DNA of 64,000 nt from Rhodovarius crocodyli (GTDB lineage: Bacteria > Pseudomonadota > Alphaproteobacteria > Acetobacterales > Acetobacteraceae), in NCBI GenBank assembly GCA_945901085.1, contig CAMDJV010000005.1, forward strand, positions 1 through 64,000, read 5' to 3'. Positions 46,965-56,880 of the stretch are shown in pieces. The notes beneath the pieces are model-generated. The model was not told the DNA's origin, made no database searches, and was given only the letters and a program-made list of their open reading frames with translations. Every line of letters starts with the position of its first letter. Within the stretch, counting starts at the first letter, position 1. A program made the translations under genes and the position numbers.

Positions 46965-49049
46965 GTGCAGGCACTGCACCACGCCCGCGCCGCCTTTGAG
47001 GCCCGCATCTGGCCCGATGCGGTGCGCCACTACCATGCGTATTTGCAGCACGAGCCTGGCGACCTGCCCGCCACCATCATGCTGGGCCATGCGCTGAAGG
47101 AGGCCGGGCGCATCCAGGATGCGATCTTGGCCTATGCCGCCGCCCGCGCGCTGCCCGATGGCATGCTGCAACTGGGCCATATCGCCAAAAACAACGGTAA
47201 GATCATGCTGGGCCTGCAATGCTTCGAGGCATTGCTGCGCGACCCGGATTGGGCGCAGGAGGCGGCGGCGGAATACACCGCCCTCAGCCTCTACCACATG
47301 CGCCCCAAGCCAGATGGCGAGAGGCAGGCCGCCCGCACCAAGGCGGCGTTGGAGAGTGGCGCGCCCATCATCCCCCAAGGCCCCGAGCAGCCGCTGATGC
47401 TCGACCTGCCGGCCATCGCGCACCCGCTCTGCATCACGCTGGAGGCGGCGGGCGGGCCCCCGGCGGTGCATTTGGATCAGGGGCGCGGCTGGTTGCCGCG
47501 CGATGAATGGCGCCCGCTCCGCACCCAAGGGCCGGCGCGGCTGGTGGTAATGGACCCGCTGGTGACGCGGCGGATACGCATCGCCGCAGCACCAGGGCTG
47601 CGGCTGCACCTCGCCCATGCCACGCCACAGATCAGCATCCTGCCCGCCCGCCCCGGCATGGCCCTGCCGCAGGAAAGCCAGGAATATCGGCGCGTGCTGG
47701 AGGATGCCCGTCCGGGTTTCTCGCTCCGCCACCAAGGCCGCGCGCCCTTGGCCGCCATCGCCATTCGCCGCACCGGCGAGGCCCTGCCGCCCGAGGGCGA
47801 TTGGGTGGTGACCCTGGCCGAGGGCCATAGGCTGCACCCTGATGCGGTGGCGCTGTTCAGTGACGCCATCGCCCAGGCCCCCGACGCCCAGGCCTTCTAC
47901 ACCGATGAAGCCCTGCATGATGACCAGGGTGCGGAGACCAAGCTGCTCTGCAAACCCGCCATCAACCCGGTGCTGCTGCGCGAGTTGGATTATATTGGCC
48001 AGGCGGTGCTGCACCGGCGTGAGGTGGCGGCCTTGCCGCTTTCGGCGCTGCCGCCGGCCGGCATTTACCATATCCCCTTCCCGGCCTTTTCCCGCCACGA
48101 GGCCGATGCGCCGGCCACGCTGCCCGCCCCGGCCATGCCGGCGGTGGACCCAGGCTTGGAGGTCACGGTCGTCATCCCATCCCGCGATCAATCCTCCATG
48201 CTGGAGCGCTGCCTCGAGGGGCTTCTGCATGGCACGGCGCATCGCGCGCTGCGCATCATGGTGGTGGATAATGGCACCACCGAGCCGGCAGCATTGCGGC
48301 TGCTGCGCCGCCATGCCGCCACGGGCGCCATCAGCCATATTGCCGCGCCGGGGCCGTTTAACTTCGCCCGGCTGGTCAATCTGGGAGCGCTGGGGGCCAA
48401 GGGGCCGGTGCTGCTGCTGAACAATGATATCGAGGTGATCGAGCCTGGCTGGCTGACCGAGATGCTGGCCTGCCTGGCCCTGCCGGGCACCGGTGTGGTC
48501 GGCGCCCGGCTGCTCTACCCGGACCGCAGCCTTCAGCATGCCGGGGTGATGATCGGCCTCAATGGCGCCTGCCGGCATTGGTATGCCGGCGCCTTGGCCG
48601 AAGCGGGGGGCATTCAGGGCCGGCTGCGGCACCGGCAGAATCTGTCTGCGGTGACCGGCGCCTGCATGCTGGTCGCGCAGCCATGCTGGGCGGCGCTGGG
48701 CGGCTTTGATGCGCGGCATTTCGCCGTGGCATATAATGATGTTGATTTTTGTCTGCGCGCCGGGGCGGGGGGCTTCGCCACGGTCTGGACGCCGCATGCC
48801 ACGCTGATTCACCATGAATCGGCCAGCCGCTCGCCCGATGACGCGCCCGGCGAATGGCCGCGCCACCGGGCGGAATTGGCGGCTTTTCAGGCGCGCTGGA
48901 ACAGCCTCTCAGTCGAGGACCCGGCCTTCTCGCCCTGGTTCTCGCGCCATGAGGGCGAGCCCGTGGCCCGGCGCTGGCCGGCGGGGATGCTCGCGCGTGG
49001 CGGTGGGGCTATGACGCGGCAGGATACCCAATCATCAGCCAAAGAATAA
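46965..49049 (+). CDS. TPR-containing family 2 glycosyltransferase
   Basis: A 694-residue protein from GTG 46965, just after phaB. N-terminal TPR-like helices (about 1-90). A middle region (about 130-390) has no domain that I can name. The GT2 domain runs from about 400 to 640: TVVIPSRDQSSMLERCLEGLL, VVDNGTTE, LLLNNDIEVIEPGWL with the metal-binding Asp, and YNDVDFCLRAGAGGF. Acceptor unknown; a cell-surface glycan is likely given the neighbouring wecB. It has no transmembrane segment. Confidence 0.85.
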   Translation: MQALHHARAAFEARIWPDAVRHYHAYLQHEPGDLPATIMLGHALKEAGRIQDAILAYAAARALPDGMLQLGHIAKNNGKIMLGLQCFEALLRDPDWAQEAAAEYTALSLYHMRPKPDGERQAARTKAALESGAPIIPQGPEQPLMLDLPAIAHPLCITLEAAGGPPAVHLDQGRGWLPRDEWRPLRTQGPARLVVMDPLVTRRIRIAAAPGLRLHLAHATPQISILPARPGMALPQESQEYRRVLEDARPGFSLRHQGRAPLAAIAIRRTGEALPPEGDWVVTLAEGHRLHPDAVALFSDAIAQAPDAQAFYTDEALHDDQGAETKLLCKPAINPVLLRELDYIGQAVLHRREVAALPLSALPPAGIYHIPFPAFSRHEADAPATLPAPAMPAVDPGLEVTVVIPSRDQSSMLERCLEGLLHGTAHRALRIMVVDNGTTEPAALRLLRRHAATGAISHIAAPGPFNFARLVNLGALGAKGPVLLLNNDIEVIEPGWLTEMLACLALPGTGVVGARLLYPDRSLQHAGVMIGLNGACRHWYAGALAEAGGIQGRLRHRQNLSAVTGACMLVAQPCWAALGGFDARHFAVAYNDVDFCLRAGAGGFATVWTPHATLIHHESASRSPDDAPGEWPRHRAELAAFQARWNSLSVEDPAFSPWFSRHEGEPVARRWPAGMLARGGGAMTRQDTQSSAKE

Positions 49050-49097
49050 TATGATGAAGATTGCTTAAGGCCGGTAAATTCGCGCTATGGTGGTGCC

Positions 49098-50270
49098 ATG
49101 CAGGCCATTCTCACCGTCATCGGCACGCGGCCGGAGGCCATCAAAATGGCGCCCCTGCTGCTGGCCATGCGGGCTGCGCCGGGCATCCGCTCCCTGCTCT
49201 GCGTCACCGGCCAGCATCGCCATATGCTCGATGGCGCCTTGGCCGAATTCGGCCTGGTCGCGGATTATGACCTCGACATCATGCGCCCCGGCCAGGACCT
49301 GACCTGGATCACCACCGCAGTGCTGGCAGGGCTGCGCCCCATCCTGGCTGAAACAAGGCCCGATTGGCTGCTCGTGCATGGCGATACCACCACCGCCATG
49401 GCCGCCGCCATGGCCGGGTTCTATGCCGGCCTGCCCATCGCCCATATCGAGGCCGGGCTGCGCAGCCATGATCTGGGCCGCCCATTCCCCGAGGAAATGA
49501 ACCGGGTGGTGGTGGACCGTATGGCCAGCCTGCTCTTCGCCCCCACCGAAGGTGCGCGGCGCAACCTGCTGCGCGAAAACGTGCCACAAGGACGAATTGT
49601 GGTCACCGGCAACACCGCGGTGGATGCCGTGCTGGCCATGCGCGGGCGCATTCTGGCCGACCCCGCGCTGGCTGCAAGGCTGGCGGCGGCGCTGCCCGAA
49701 TTGGCGCCGGGGCGGCGCGTCATTCTGGTCACCCTCCACCGGCGGGAGAATTTCGGCGCGCCATTTGCGGCCATCTGCCAGGCCCTGCTGCAGCTCGCGG
49801 CGCGTGGCGATGTGGAGGTGGTCTATCCCCTCCATCTCAACCCAGCCGTGCGCGAGCCGGCGCTGTGCCTGCTGGGTGGCGTGCCGCATATCCATCTTCT
49901 GCCACCGCTGGGCTATGCCGCCTTCACCCATCTGCTGATGCGCGCAGCGGTGGTGCTCACCGATAGCGGCGGCATTCAGGAAGAGGCGCCCTCGCTGGGC
50001 AAGCCGGTGCTGGTGCTGCGCGAGGTGACCGAGCGGCCGGAGGCGGTGAAGGCCGGCACCGCGCAGCTTGTGGGCACCGATACGGCGCAAATCCTGGCCG
50101 CCACCAACCGGCTGCTGGACCACCCGGCCCCGCAGCGCGAGCGCGCCAACCCCTATGGCGATGGCCAGGCGGCCGCGCGCATCCTCGCCAGGCTGCGTCA
50201 GGCCAACCAGCGCACCACCAGCCTCGCACCGGCTAGGGCATCGGCAGGGGTGATGCTCCCCGCCGGATGA
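49098..50270 (+). CDS. wecB: UDP-N-acetylglucosamine 2-epimerase (non-hydrolysing)
   Basis: Converts UDP-GlcNAc to UDP-ManNAc for surface polysaccharide. The 390-residue GT-B-like protein has GTRPEAIKMAPL, VHGDTTTAMAAAM, HIEAGLRSHD, FPEEMNRVVVD and the substrate loop DSGGIQEEAPSLGKP. The C-terminal tail past about 360 is low in conservation. Together with the GT2 gene it suggests a small glycan locus. Confidence 0.94.
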   Translation: MQAILTVIGTRPEAIKMAPLLLAMRAAPGIRSLLCVTGQHRHMLDGALAEFGLVADYDLDIMRPGQDLTWITTAVLAGLRPILAETRPDWLLVHGDTTTAMAAAMAGFYAGLPIAHIEAGLRSHDLGRPFPEEMNRVVVDRMASLLFAPTEGARRNLLRENVPQGRIVVTGNTAVDAVLAMRGRILADPALAARLAAALPELAPGRRVILVTLHRRENFGAPFAAICQALLQLAARGDVEVVYPLHLNPAVREPALCLLGGVPHIHLLPPLGYAAFTHLLMRAAVVLTDSGGIQEEAPSLGKPVLVLREVTERPEAVKAGTAQLVGTDTAQILAATNRLLDHPAPQRERANPYGDGQAAARILARLRQANQRTTSLAPARASAGVMLPAG

Positions 50271-50382
50271 TGGGCCACACCGCCCAGGCAGGGAAAAACC
50301 TCCATGGCGCTGGGGCAGATATGGGCCATAACGCAGGAACCATGCCCGGCGGGGCCAGGGCTGAGACCATCCTCTGCACCGC

Positions 50383-50411
50383 TTGAGAACATTTAGCGAA
50401 CATGCGATAAG
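50383..50411 (+). promoter_or_regulatory. Promoter overlapping a LexA-type box
   Basis: TTGAGA (50383-50388) and GATAAG (50406-50411) are spaced by 17 bases, matching 5/6 and 4/6 of the sigma-70 consensus. Inside, GAAC (50387-50390), seven bases, then GAAC (50398-50401) matches the alphaproteobacterial SOS box GAAC-N7-GAAC bound by LexA. The box overlaps the -35 and spacer, ideal for repression. It is 37 bases before the small unknown gene. Confidence 0.6.
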
Positions 50412-50437
50412 GCTGCGTTTCGGAAAGGACAAGGCCC

Positions 50438-50776
50438 ATGGCCGTCAAACCCGCGCGGCCGGTCAAGCCGGTGAATGCCGCCCTCGCCCGGCTGCTGGCC
50501 CTGGCGGCCAAGGGCGTGGTGCCCCTGCGCATGGCGCGCGAGGTGGAGGGGATTGTGGCCGAATGGCAGGCGATGCCACAGGCCGACCCCTATGAGATCA
50601 AGGAGCGCCTCGGCGAGATGCATGAACTGCTGGTCCAAGGCGTGGCCGATGCCGAGGAGCAGGTGAGTGACACCGACCCGGCGGATGCGCCGGCGGTGAA
50701 GCAGGCGGCCATCACGCTCGCAGCGCTGGTGGCCACGCGCGATGCCACAATGCGGGCCATGGGCGGGCTGGGTTAG
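50438..50776 (+). CDS. Small protein of unknown function behind a LexA-like box
   Basis: A 112-residue, all-helical, Ala-rich soluble protein. N-terminus is basic (MAVKPARPVKPVN). Charged heptad-like stretches at about 32-75 (MAREVEGIVAEW, IKERLGEMHELL) and a C-terminal Ala-rich helix. No transmembrane segment or catalytic motif. GGAAAGGA lies upstream. I do not recognise the family. The promoter overlaps a GAAC-N7-GAAC box, suggesting SOS control; a DNA-damage role is inference. It is followed by two palindromes. Confidence 0.65.
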   Translation: MAVKPARPVKPVNAALARLLALAAKGVVPLRMAREVEGIVAEWQAMPQADPYEIKERLGEMHELLVQGVADAEEQVSDTDPADAPAVKQAAITLAALVATRDATMRAMGGLG

Positions 50777-50796
50777 TTCTCCAGCAGGCAGCTAGA

Positions 50797-50839
50797 GCAT
50801 CATCCGTTCAAACGGACTCGTTTGAGCGGATAAAGATGC
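50797..50839. repeat. REP-like interrupted palindrome
   Basis: Left arm GCATC, ATCCG, TCAAACG; loop GACT; right arm CGTTTGA, CGGAT, GATGC, with one or two unpaired bases between blocks. It is 20 bases after the small unknown gene and just upstream of a second palindrome. It resembles dispersed chromosomal repeats of alphaproteobacteria. Confidence 0.7.
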
Positions 50840-50854
50840 CCGACAAACAAAAGC

Positions 50855-50898
50855 TTAGAGCCTGTGCAGTGAGCCGAGGCGAACGGAACAGGCTCTAA
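50855..50898. repeat. Perfect inverted repeat at the holA stop
   Basis: Arms TTAGAGCCTGT (50855-50865) and ACAGGCTCTAA (50888-50898) are perfect 11-base complements separated by 22 bases; the right arm overlaps the holA stop. It could end the leuS-lptE-holA transcript and the convergent unknown gene. No T-tract follows. Confidence 0.75.
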
Positions 50899-51908
50899 CC
50901 CCGCCGCGCCGCCTGATGGGCAATCCCCAGCACCATTTGCCGCACCACCGCCACATCATTCATCCCGGTGGTCTTGGTGCGCCGCTCGGTCTCCAGCAAT
51001 GCCACGCCCAGGGCTTCAAGCTGCGCCGGGCGCCAGCGGCGCAGCGCCTGCTCCATCGCCGGGCGGGCGCGGAAAAACACCGGCGGCCGCAGGCTGCCCA
51101 GGGCATCACCGGCCGACATGCCCTCCGCCATGGCGGCGGCAGCCTGTTGCAGGCGCTGGACATGCCGCAGCGCGCCGCGCACCGCCTGCACCGGGTTCAG
51201 CCCATCGGCGATGCTGGCGGCCAGCGCCTGGTCGGCGGCTGGCACATTACCCAGCATGGCGGCCTGCAGCGCCTCATCAAGGGTCAGCTCATGGCCCTCG
51301 GCCACGCAGGCCAGCACATCCGCCTCACCGGCGCGCTGGCCAGCGCCGACATAGAGCGCCAGCTTTTCCAGCTCGCGCCGCATCCGCATCCGGTCATCGC
51401 CCTGGTTCTGCACCAGCCAATCCAGCGCCGGCTGATCGATGGTGACCTCATACTCCGCCAGGATGCGCCGCGCGCTGGCCGCAAGCTCAGCCCCGCGCTC
51501 CCGGTAGCAGGCGATGACGGCAGCCCGGGGTGCTGCCTCCAGCAGGCTGCGGAGTTTGCCGCGCGCCTGCATCTCGCCACCCTCCATGATGACGAGGCCG
51601 GGGCCCGGGCCCTCCAGCGCATTCTTCGCCGCGGCGGCAAAGCCATCGCCGGCATCGCGCACCCGCAGCACCCGCCGCCCGCCCAGCAGCGCCATCGTCG
51701 CCGCCTCCGCCGCCAGCAGCCCGGCATCGCGCCAGGCATCCTTCGCCACATCGATCACGCACATATCGTCGCCGCCGGTGATGTTGCGCGTCAGCGTATC
51801 GGCCAATTCGCGCGCCAGCCCGGCATCCTCACCATGCAACAGCACCACCCGGGTCTCGCCCGGATCGGCCAGGAAGGCGCTCAGCCGTTTTGGGTCAAGC
51901 TTCGCCAA
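50895..51908 (-). CDS. holA: DNA polymerase III subunit delta
   Basis: HolA is the delta subunit of the clamp loader. The 337-residue protein starts at TTG 51908 ([14 protein letters not shown]) and shows LHGEDAGLARELA, the ACYRERGAELAA segment and C-terminal helices of domain III. It overlaps lptE by 14 bases. Start TTG is supported by the family N-terminus. Part of leuS-lptE-holA. Confidence 0.9.
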   Translation of the reverse strand: MAKLDPKRLSAFLADPGETRVVLLHGEDAGLARELADTLTRNITGGDDMCVIDVAKDAWRDAGLLAAEAATMALLGGRRVLRVRDAGDGFAAAAKNALEGPGPGLVIMEGGEMQARGKLRSLLEAAPRAAVIACYRERGAELAASARRILAEYEVTIDQPALDWLVQNQGDDRMRMRRELEKLALYVGAGQRAGEADVLACVAEGHELTLDEALQAAMLGNVPAADQALAASIADGLNPVQAVRGALRHVQRLQQAAAAMAEGMSAGDALGSLRPPVFFRARPAMEQALRRWRPAQLEALGVALLETERRTKTTGMNDVAVVRQMVLGIAHQAARRG

Positions 51909-52407
51909 GGCGGCGGAATTCGAGGATAAGGCGGCGAATCATATCCTCCGCCAAGCCGTCCACCAGCCGGCCCAGCGCCGCATCGCGCGAGATATCGGCC
52001 GAGAAGAACTGGTTCTCGGGGATATTGAAGGCATCAAAGCGCTGCACCGTGCCGCGCAGCACCACATCCTGCGGCGGCGCCATGCGCACCAGCAGGAAGT
52101 CGGAGCTGGCGGTGAAGCGAATGCGCGAGATCACCCCATCCTCCCGGTAGCCTTGCAAATCACCCGCAATGGCAAGGCCGCAGCGCAATTCGAAGCGCGC
52201 CGGCGTGCCCGGGCGGCTATCCTCCAGCCGCTGTTGCAGGGAGCGGCGCAGCAGCTGGCCATTGCGCTCGCCAATATTGGCCACCCGCACCGAGGCCAGT
52301 TCCTCGCTGATCTCACGCCCATTGGCCATGGGCCCGGGCGCATAAAGCGGGCGGAAGCCGCAGCCGCTCAGTCCCAGCGCAACCAGGGGAAGTGCCCGCC
52401 TAAACAA
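51895..52407 (-). CDS. lptE: LPS-assembly lipoprotein LptE
   Basis: LptE plugs LptD in the outer membrane and helps to place LPS. The 170-residue protein has a short signal peptide and lipobox LSGC (Cys16), then GFRPLYA, typical of alphaproteobacterial LptE, with charged helices toward the C-terminus. It starts with TTG 52407, overlapping the leuS stop by 8 bases. Confidence 0.88.
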   Translation of the reverse strand: MFRRALPLVALGLSGCGFRPLYAPGPMANGREISEELASVRVANIGERNGQLLRRSLQQRLEDSRPGTPARFELRCGLAIAGDLQGYREDGVISRIRFTASSDFLLVRMAPPQDVVLRGTVQRFDAFNIPENQFFSADISRDAALGRLVDGLAEDMIRRLILEFRRLGEA

Positions 52408-54976
52408 CGAAATTCACAATCCGGCCGCGCACATGGATGCGCTTGCGGATCTCCCTGCCCTCAATGGCGCGCTGCACATTCTCCTCCGCCAGGGCGAGGG
52501 CGAAAATCGCCTCCTCCTCGGCATCCACCGGCACCTCGATGGTGGCGCGCAGCTTGCCCAGCACCTGCACGGCCAGGGTGACGGTATCGGCCGCCACCAG
52601 GGCCTCGTCCGCTTCCAGCCAGGGAAGCTGCGCCACCAGCCCCGCGCCAGGGCGCAGCGCCGCCCAGAGCTCTTCCGCCAGATGCGGCATCATCGGCGAG
52701 GCGAGGCGGATCAGCGCCTCCAGCGCCTCGCGCTTCGCCGCCGCGGCCTCGGCCGGCGCATCGGCGATGGCATTGGCGAATTCATGGATGCGGGCGACGG
52801 CGACGTTGAAGGCGAAGGTCTCCAGCGCCAGGGTCACGGCGGCGATGGCGCGATGCGTCGCCTGGCGCAGCTTCTTCGCCGCCGGTGTCTCAGCGCCCTC
52901 GGCGAGCGGCAGGGAGGTCGTCACCAGGCGCCAGACGCGCTGGACGAAGCGCGAGGCACCCGCAGCACCCGATTCGCTCCATTCCATATCGCGCTCAGGC
53001 GGATTGTCGCTGAGGATGAACCAGCGCGCGGTATCAGCCCCATAGCGATTGATGATCGCGCCGGGGTCCACCGTGTTGCGCTTCGACTTGCTCATCGATT
53101 CGACACGGCCAACCGTCACCGGCTCTTCCTCGCCCGCTGGACTGCCGCGCACCACGGCCGTGCCATCAGCGCGCTTCTCCACCTCCTCGGGGTAGAGCCA
53201 GCGGCCATCGGCGCCCTTGTAGCTTTCATGCGTGACCATGCCCTGGGTGAAGAGCCCGGCGAAGGGCTCCGCCACCGAGAGATGCCCGGTATCGCGCATG
53301 CCGCGGCTGAAGAAGCGGCTATAGAGCAAATGCAGGATCGCGTGTTCGATACCGCCAATATACTGGTCCACCGGCAGCCAGGCATCGACGGCGGCGCGCG
53401 TCACCGGCATCGCCGCGCGCGGTGAGGCGAAGCGGGCAAAGTACCAGGAGCTATCCACGAAGGTGTCGCAAGTGTCGGTCTCGCGCCGCGCCGGCTTGGC
53501 GCAGCGCGGGCAATTCACATGCTTCCAGCTGGGATGGTGGTCGAGCGGATTGCCGGGGCGGGAGAAATCCACATCCTCAGGCAGGCGCACCGGCAATTCG
53601 GCCTTGGGCACCGGCACCACGCCGCAATCATCGCAATGGATGACGGGGATAGGGCAGCCCCAATAGCGCTGGCGGGAGACGCCCCAATCGCGCAGCCGCC
53701 AATTCACCACGCCCTGGCCCTGGCCCTTGGCCTCCAGCGCATCGATCACCCGGCGCTTGGCATCAGGCACGGCCAGGCCATCAAGGAAATCGGAATTATA
53801 GATCGTGCCATCATCGGTATAGGCCAGATCGGCGATGGCGAAGCTGGCGGCATCAGCCCCCGGCGGCAGCACCACGGGCAGCACCGGCAGGTCGTATTTG
53901 CGGGCGAAATCAAGGTCCCGCTGGTCGCCCGAGGGGCAGCCGAAAATCGCGCCGGTGCCGTATTCCATCAGCACGAAATTGGCGATCCAGATGGGATATG
54001 TCTGGCCATTAAACGGGTGCTTCACCCGCAAGCCGGTATCAAAACCGCGCTTTTCCGCCTGCTCGATCACCGCCTCCGAGGTGCCCTGGCTGCGGCATTC
54101 GGCAATGAACTCAGCCGCACCCGGCCGGGTGGAGGCCGCAGCCAGCGGATGCTCGGCCGCCACGGCCAGGAAGGACATGCCGAACAGCGTATCCGGCCGG
54201 GTGGTGAAAACCTCCACCTCGGCCATATCAGCCACCGGCGTCTCCAGCGCGAAGCGCACCCGCGCGCCCTCGCTGCGGCCAATCCAATTGGCCTGCATCA
54301 GCTTCACCCGCTCGGGCCAGCGGTCGAGCGTGTTCAGGCTCTCCAGCAGGTCGGGCGCGTATTTGGTGATGGCGAAGAACCACTGGATGAGCTTCTTCTT
54401 CTCCACCGGCGCGCCGGAGCGCCAGCCGCGGCCATCGATCACCTGCTCATTGGCCAGCACGGTGCCATCCACCGGGTCCCAATTCACCCAGCTCTCACGC
54501 TGCTCCACCAGGCCGGCCTGGAGGAAATCCAGGAACAGCGATTGCTGCTGGCCGTAATATTCCGGGTCGCAAGTGGCGAATTCGCGGCTCCAGTCCAGGC
54601 TGAGGCCCATGCGCTTCAACTCGGCCCGCATATTGGCGATATTGGCATAGGTCCATTGGCCAGGATGGATGCCGCGCTCGCGCGCCGCATTCTCCGCCGG
54701 CAGGCCAAAGGCGTCCCATCCCATGGGATGCATGACCATATGCCCGCGGGCGCGTTTGTAGCGTGCCACCACATCGCCCAGCGTGTAGTTGCGCACATGC
54801 CCCATATGGATCTTGCCGGAGGGGTAGGGGAACATTTCCAGCACGTAGTATTTCGGCACGCCCGGCGGCGGCACATCGGGCACCGCGAAGACGGCATGGC
54901 TGTTCCATGCCTCCTGCCAGCGGGGCTCGGCGGCGGCGAAATCATAACGGGCGGGGTCGGCAGAGACTTGGTCCAT
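52400..54976 (-). CDS. leuS: Leucyl-tRNA synthetase
   Basis: The 858-residue class I synthetase has HIGH as [10 protein letters not shown], the CP1 editing domain ([14 protein letters not shown], threonine-rich), a zinc-like CxxC...C cluster, and KMSKS as [11 protein letters not shown]. Start ATG 54976 ([13 protein letters not shown]) is preferred; the frame extends 44 codons upstream. It is the first gene of leuS-lptE-holA, divergent from the 55041 hydrolase. Confidence 0.98.
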   Translation of the reverse strand: MDQVSADPARYDFAAAEPRWQEAWNSHAVFAVPDVPPPGVPKYYVLEMFPYPSGKIHMGHVRNYTLGDVVARYKRARGHMVMHPMGWDAFGLPAENAARERGIHPGQWTYANIANMRAELKRMGLSLDWSREFATCDPEYYGQQQSLFLDFLQAGLVEQRESWVNWDPVDGTVLANEQVIDGRGWRSGAPVEKKKLIQWFFAITKYAPDLLESLNTLDRWPERVKLMQANWIGRSEGARVRFALETPVADMAEVEVFTTRPDTLFGMSFLAVAAEHPLAAASTRPGAAEFIAECRSQGTSEAVIEQAEKRGFDTGLRVKHPFNGQTYPIWIANFVLMEYGTGAIFGCPSGDQRDLDFARKYDLPVLPVVLPPGADAASFAIADLAYTDDGTIYNSDFLDGLAVPDAKRRVIDALEAKGQGQGVVNWRLRDWGVSRQRYWGCPIPVIHCDDCGVVPVPKAELPVRLPEDVDFSRPGNPLDHHPSWKHVNCPRCAKPARRETDTCDTFVDSSWYFARFASPRAAMPVTRAAVDAWLPVDQYIGGIEHAILHLLYSRFFSRGMRDTGHLSVAEPFAGLFTQGMVTHESYKGADGRWLYPEEVEKRADGTAVVRGSPAGEEEPVTVGRVESMSKSKRNTVDPGAIINRYGADTARWFILSDNPPERDMEWSESGAAGASRFVQRVWRLVTTSLPLAEGAETPAAKKLRQATHRAIAAVTLALETFAFNVAVARIHEFANAIADAPAEAAAAKREALEALIRLASPMMPHLAEELWAALRPGAGLVAQLPWLEADEALVAADTVTLAVQVLGKLRATIEVPVDAEEEAIFALALAEENVQRAIEGREIRKRIHVRGRIVNFVV

Positions 54977-55040
54977 GACCGGTTCAGATAGAGCAAAAAA
55001 GCCCTTCTTGCCATGCGGGCTCCGCGCTAGGTGAGCGGTC

Positions 55041-56111
55041 ATGCCGATTTTGCTGCTTCTTCTGTGCCTTCTGCCCTGGTTTGCCGGCGCGCAAACGCCA
55101 GAGGCCACCTATCGCGCCTTCACCGAGCGCCCGGAGGGCAGCAGGTCCGAGACGCTGCGGATCGGCTGGTCGCTGCATTATCGCGGCGCCATGCCGCATT
55201 CTGCTTTCGCCTTTGCCCAGGCGGCGGATGGGCGGGTGGTGTGGAATTTCTCCGGCGCCCAGGCCAGCCCCGATGCGGCGCGCGATGTCGCCATGGCCGC
55301 TTGCGGCCGCGCCGCCCAGGCGCTCGGCGCGCCATGCCGCCTCTTCGCCATTGATGGCGCGGTGACAGGCCGGGCAGCCATCACCCCTGCCAGCAACCGC
55401 ATCGGCCCGCTGCGCGCCAGCCCGCTGCATTTCCTCCATGGGCCGGGCAGCGCGCGGGGCGTGGTGGTGTGGAGCCATGGCCGCGCCGCTGCCATCGGCG
55501 GCACCCGCCTCGATTCGCGCGGATCAGCCACGCAAGGCTGGGTCTCGCTGCTCAATGATGCGGGATGGGATGTGTATCGCTTCGACCGCGACCCCTATGA
55601 CGACGAGGTGGAGCCCGCCACGGCGCAACTCATCGCGGCGCTGCCCCTGCTGCGCCAGGCCGGCTATCAGCGCATCGTGCTGGCGGGGCAAAGCCGTGGC
55701 GGCTGGCATTCGCTGCTGGCCGCCGGCCGGGCGCCCGGGCTGATCCATGCCGTCATCGCCGTGGCGCCGGCGATGCATGGCAGCGATGGCCGCAACCAGA
55801 ATGGCGCGCTGGATGATTGGCGCCGGCTGATCGCCGCGCTGCCGATGGACGGCCCGCGCCTTGGCGCGGTGCTGTTTCGCAGTGATGACTTCGACCCGCT
55901 GCCCAGCGCCCGTATCGAACGCTGGGAGGCACGCATGCAGCAGCGCCAGGCGCCCAGCATGATCCTATCCCCAGCCAATGGCCCGGCCGACCATGGCGCC
56001 GCCGCCCAGCTGGGCTTTACCCAGGCATGGGGCCTGTGCCTGCTGCGCTTTGTCCATGATCCGGCGCCACCCACCGGCACGCTGCGCGAGGGCTGCCCGG
56101 CGGCGCGTTGA
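55041..56111 (+). CDS. Exported alpha/beta-hydrolase-like protein
   Basis: A 356-residue protein with a signal peptide ([18 protein letters not shown]). The C-terminal half has an alpha/beta-hydrolase pattern: the strand [11 protein letters not shown], the nucleophile elbow [12 protein letters not shown], and late histidine (ADHG). The N-terminal half (about 20-125) has paired cysteines but no domain that I can name. Catalytic serine in GQSRG. Substrate unknown; periplasmic location is inferred. Confidence 0.75.
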   Translation: MPILLLLLCLLPWFAGAQTPEATYRAFTERPEGSRSETLRIGWSLHYRGAMPHSAFAFAQAADGRVVWNFSGAQASPDAARDVAMAACGRAAQALGAPCRLFAIDGAVTGRAAITPASNRIGPLRASPLHFLHGPGSARGVVVWSHGRAAAIGGTRLDSRGSATQGWVSLLNDAGWDVYRFDRDPYDDEVEPATAQLIAALPLLRQAGYQRIVLAGQSRGGWHSLLAAGRAPGLIHAVIAVAPAMHGSDGRNQNGALDDWRRLIAALPMDGPRLGAVLFRSDDFDPLPSARIERWEARMQQRQAPSMILSPANGPADHGAAAQLGFTQAWGLCLLRFVHDPAPPTGTLREGCPAAR

Positions 56112-56112
56112 A

Positions 56113-56880
56113 TCAGCCGAAGAGCGCGATGCAGCCCGCCACCGCCAGCACCGCCATGGCAAAGGGCCGATACAGCCGCTGCGGCACCACATGAAAGGCC
56201 CGCACCCCCACCGGCACCGAGACGAACATCACCGGCAGCACCACCGCCAGCCGTGCGAAGGTCGTCACATCGATCAGCCCCATCACGATTGGCCCCAAAA
56301 TGGAGGTTACCGCGATAATGGCAAAGAAAATGATGAGATTGGCGCGATGCCGCTTCGCCTCCTCCGCGCCTGAGAGCAAATAGAGAATGACAGGCGGGCC
56401 CGACATGCCGGTGGCGCCCTTCAGTAGCCCCGCCAGGCCGCCCACGCTGAGATTGAGCCAGAGCGGCCGCCCGCCGCGATAGCGCCAGCCGCTCATCAGC
56501 GCAAAGCCAAAGACCAGCACAAAGGCACCAATGCCGCGGCGCAGCGTCTCCTCATCCAGCGCCAGAAGCGCATAGGTGCCAAGCGGCATGGTCAGCAGCG
56601 CCGCCCCGCCCAGCGGCAATACCACGCGGCGGTCGGCCTCATGCCACGCCTTGGGGGCGAGCTGGATGGTGATCAGCAATTCCATCAGCAGCATCACCGG
56701 CACGCCCTCGCGCGTGCCCCAGAGTGTGGCGAAGATGGGCGCCAAAATGACGGCGGTGCCAAAGCCGGCATAGCCGCGCATCACCCCCGCCACGGCGGTG
56801 GCGATGATGGCGCCCAGCATGCGCCAATCCAGCACGGCGGCCAAAATTTCCGGCCATAGCGCCGCCCATATGCCGCTCAT
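56113..56880 (-). CDS. Sulfite exporter TauE/SafE-type permease
   Basis: A 255-residue membrane protein with about eight hydrophobic segments in two repeats. The first repeat has GYAGFGTAVILAPIFA, the second GGLAGLLKGATGMSGPPVILYLL, both typical of TauE/SafE. Substrate could be sulfite or an organosulfonate; not readable. Start ATG 56880 overlaps the DUF3553 stop by 4 bases. Confidence 0.87.
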   Translation of the reverse strand: MSGIWAALWPEILAAVLDWRMLGAIIATAVAGVMRGYAGFGTAVILAPIFATLWGTREGVPVMLLMELLITIQLAPKAWHEADRRVVLPLGGAALLTMPLGTYALLALDEETLRRGIGAFVLVFGFALMSGWRYRGGRPLWLNLSVGGLAGLLKGATGMSGPPVILYLLSGAEEAKRHRANLIIFFAIIAVTSILGPIVMGLIDVTTFARLAVVLPVMFVSVPVGVRAFHVVPQRLYRPFAMAVLAVAGCIALFG

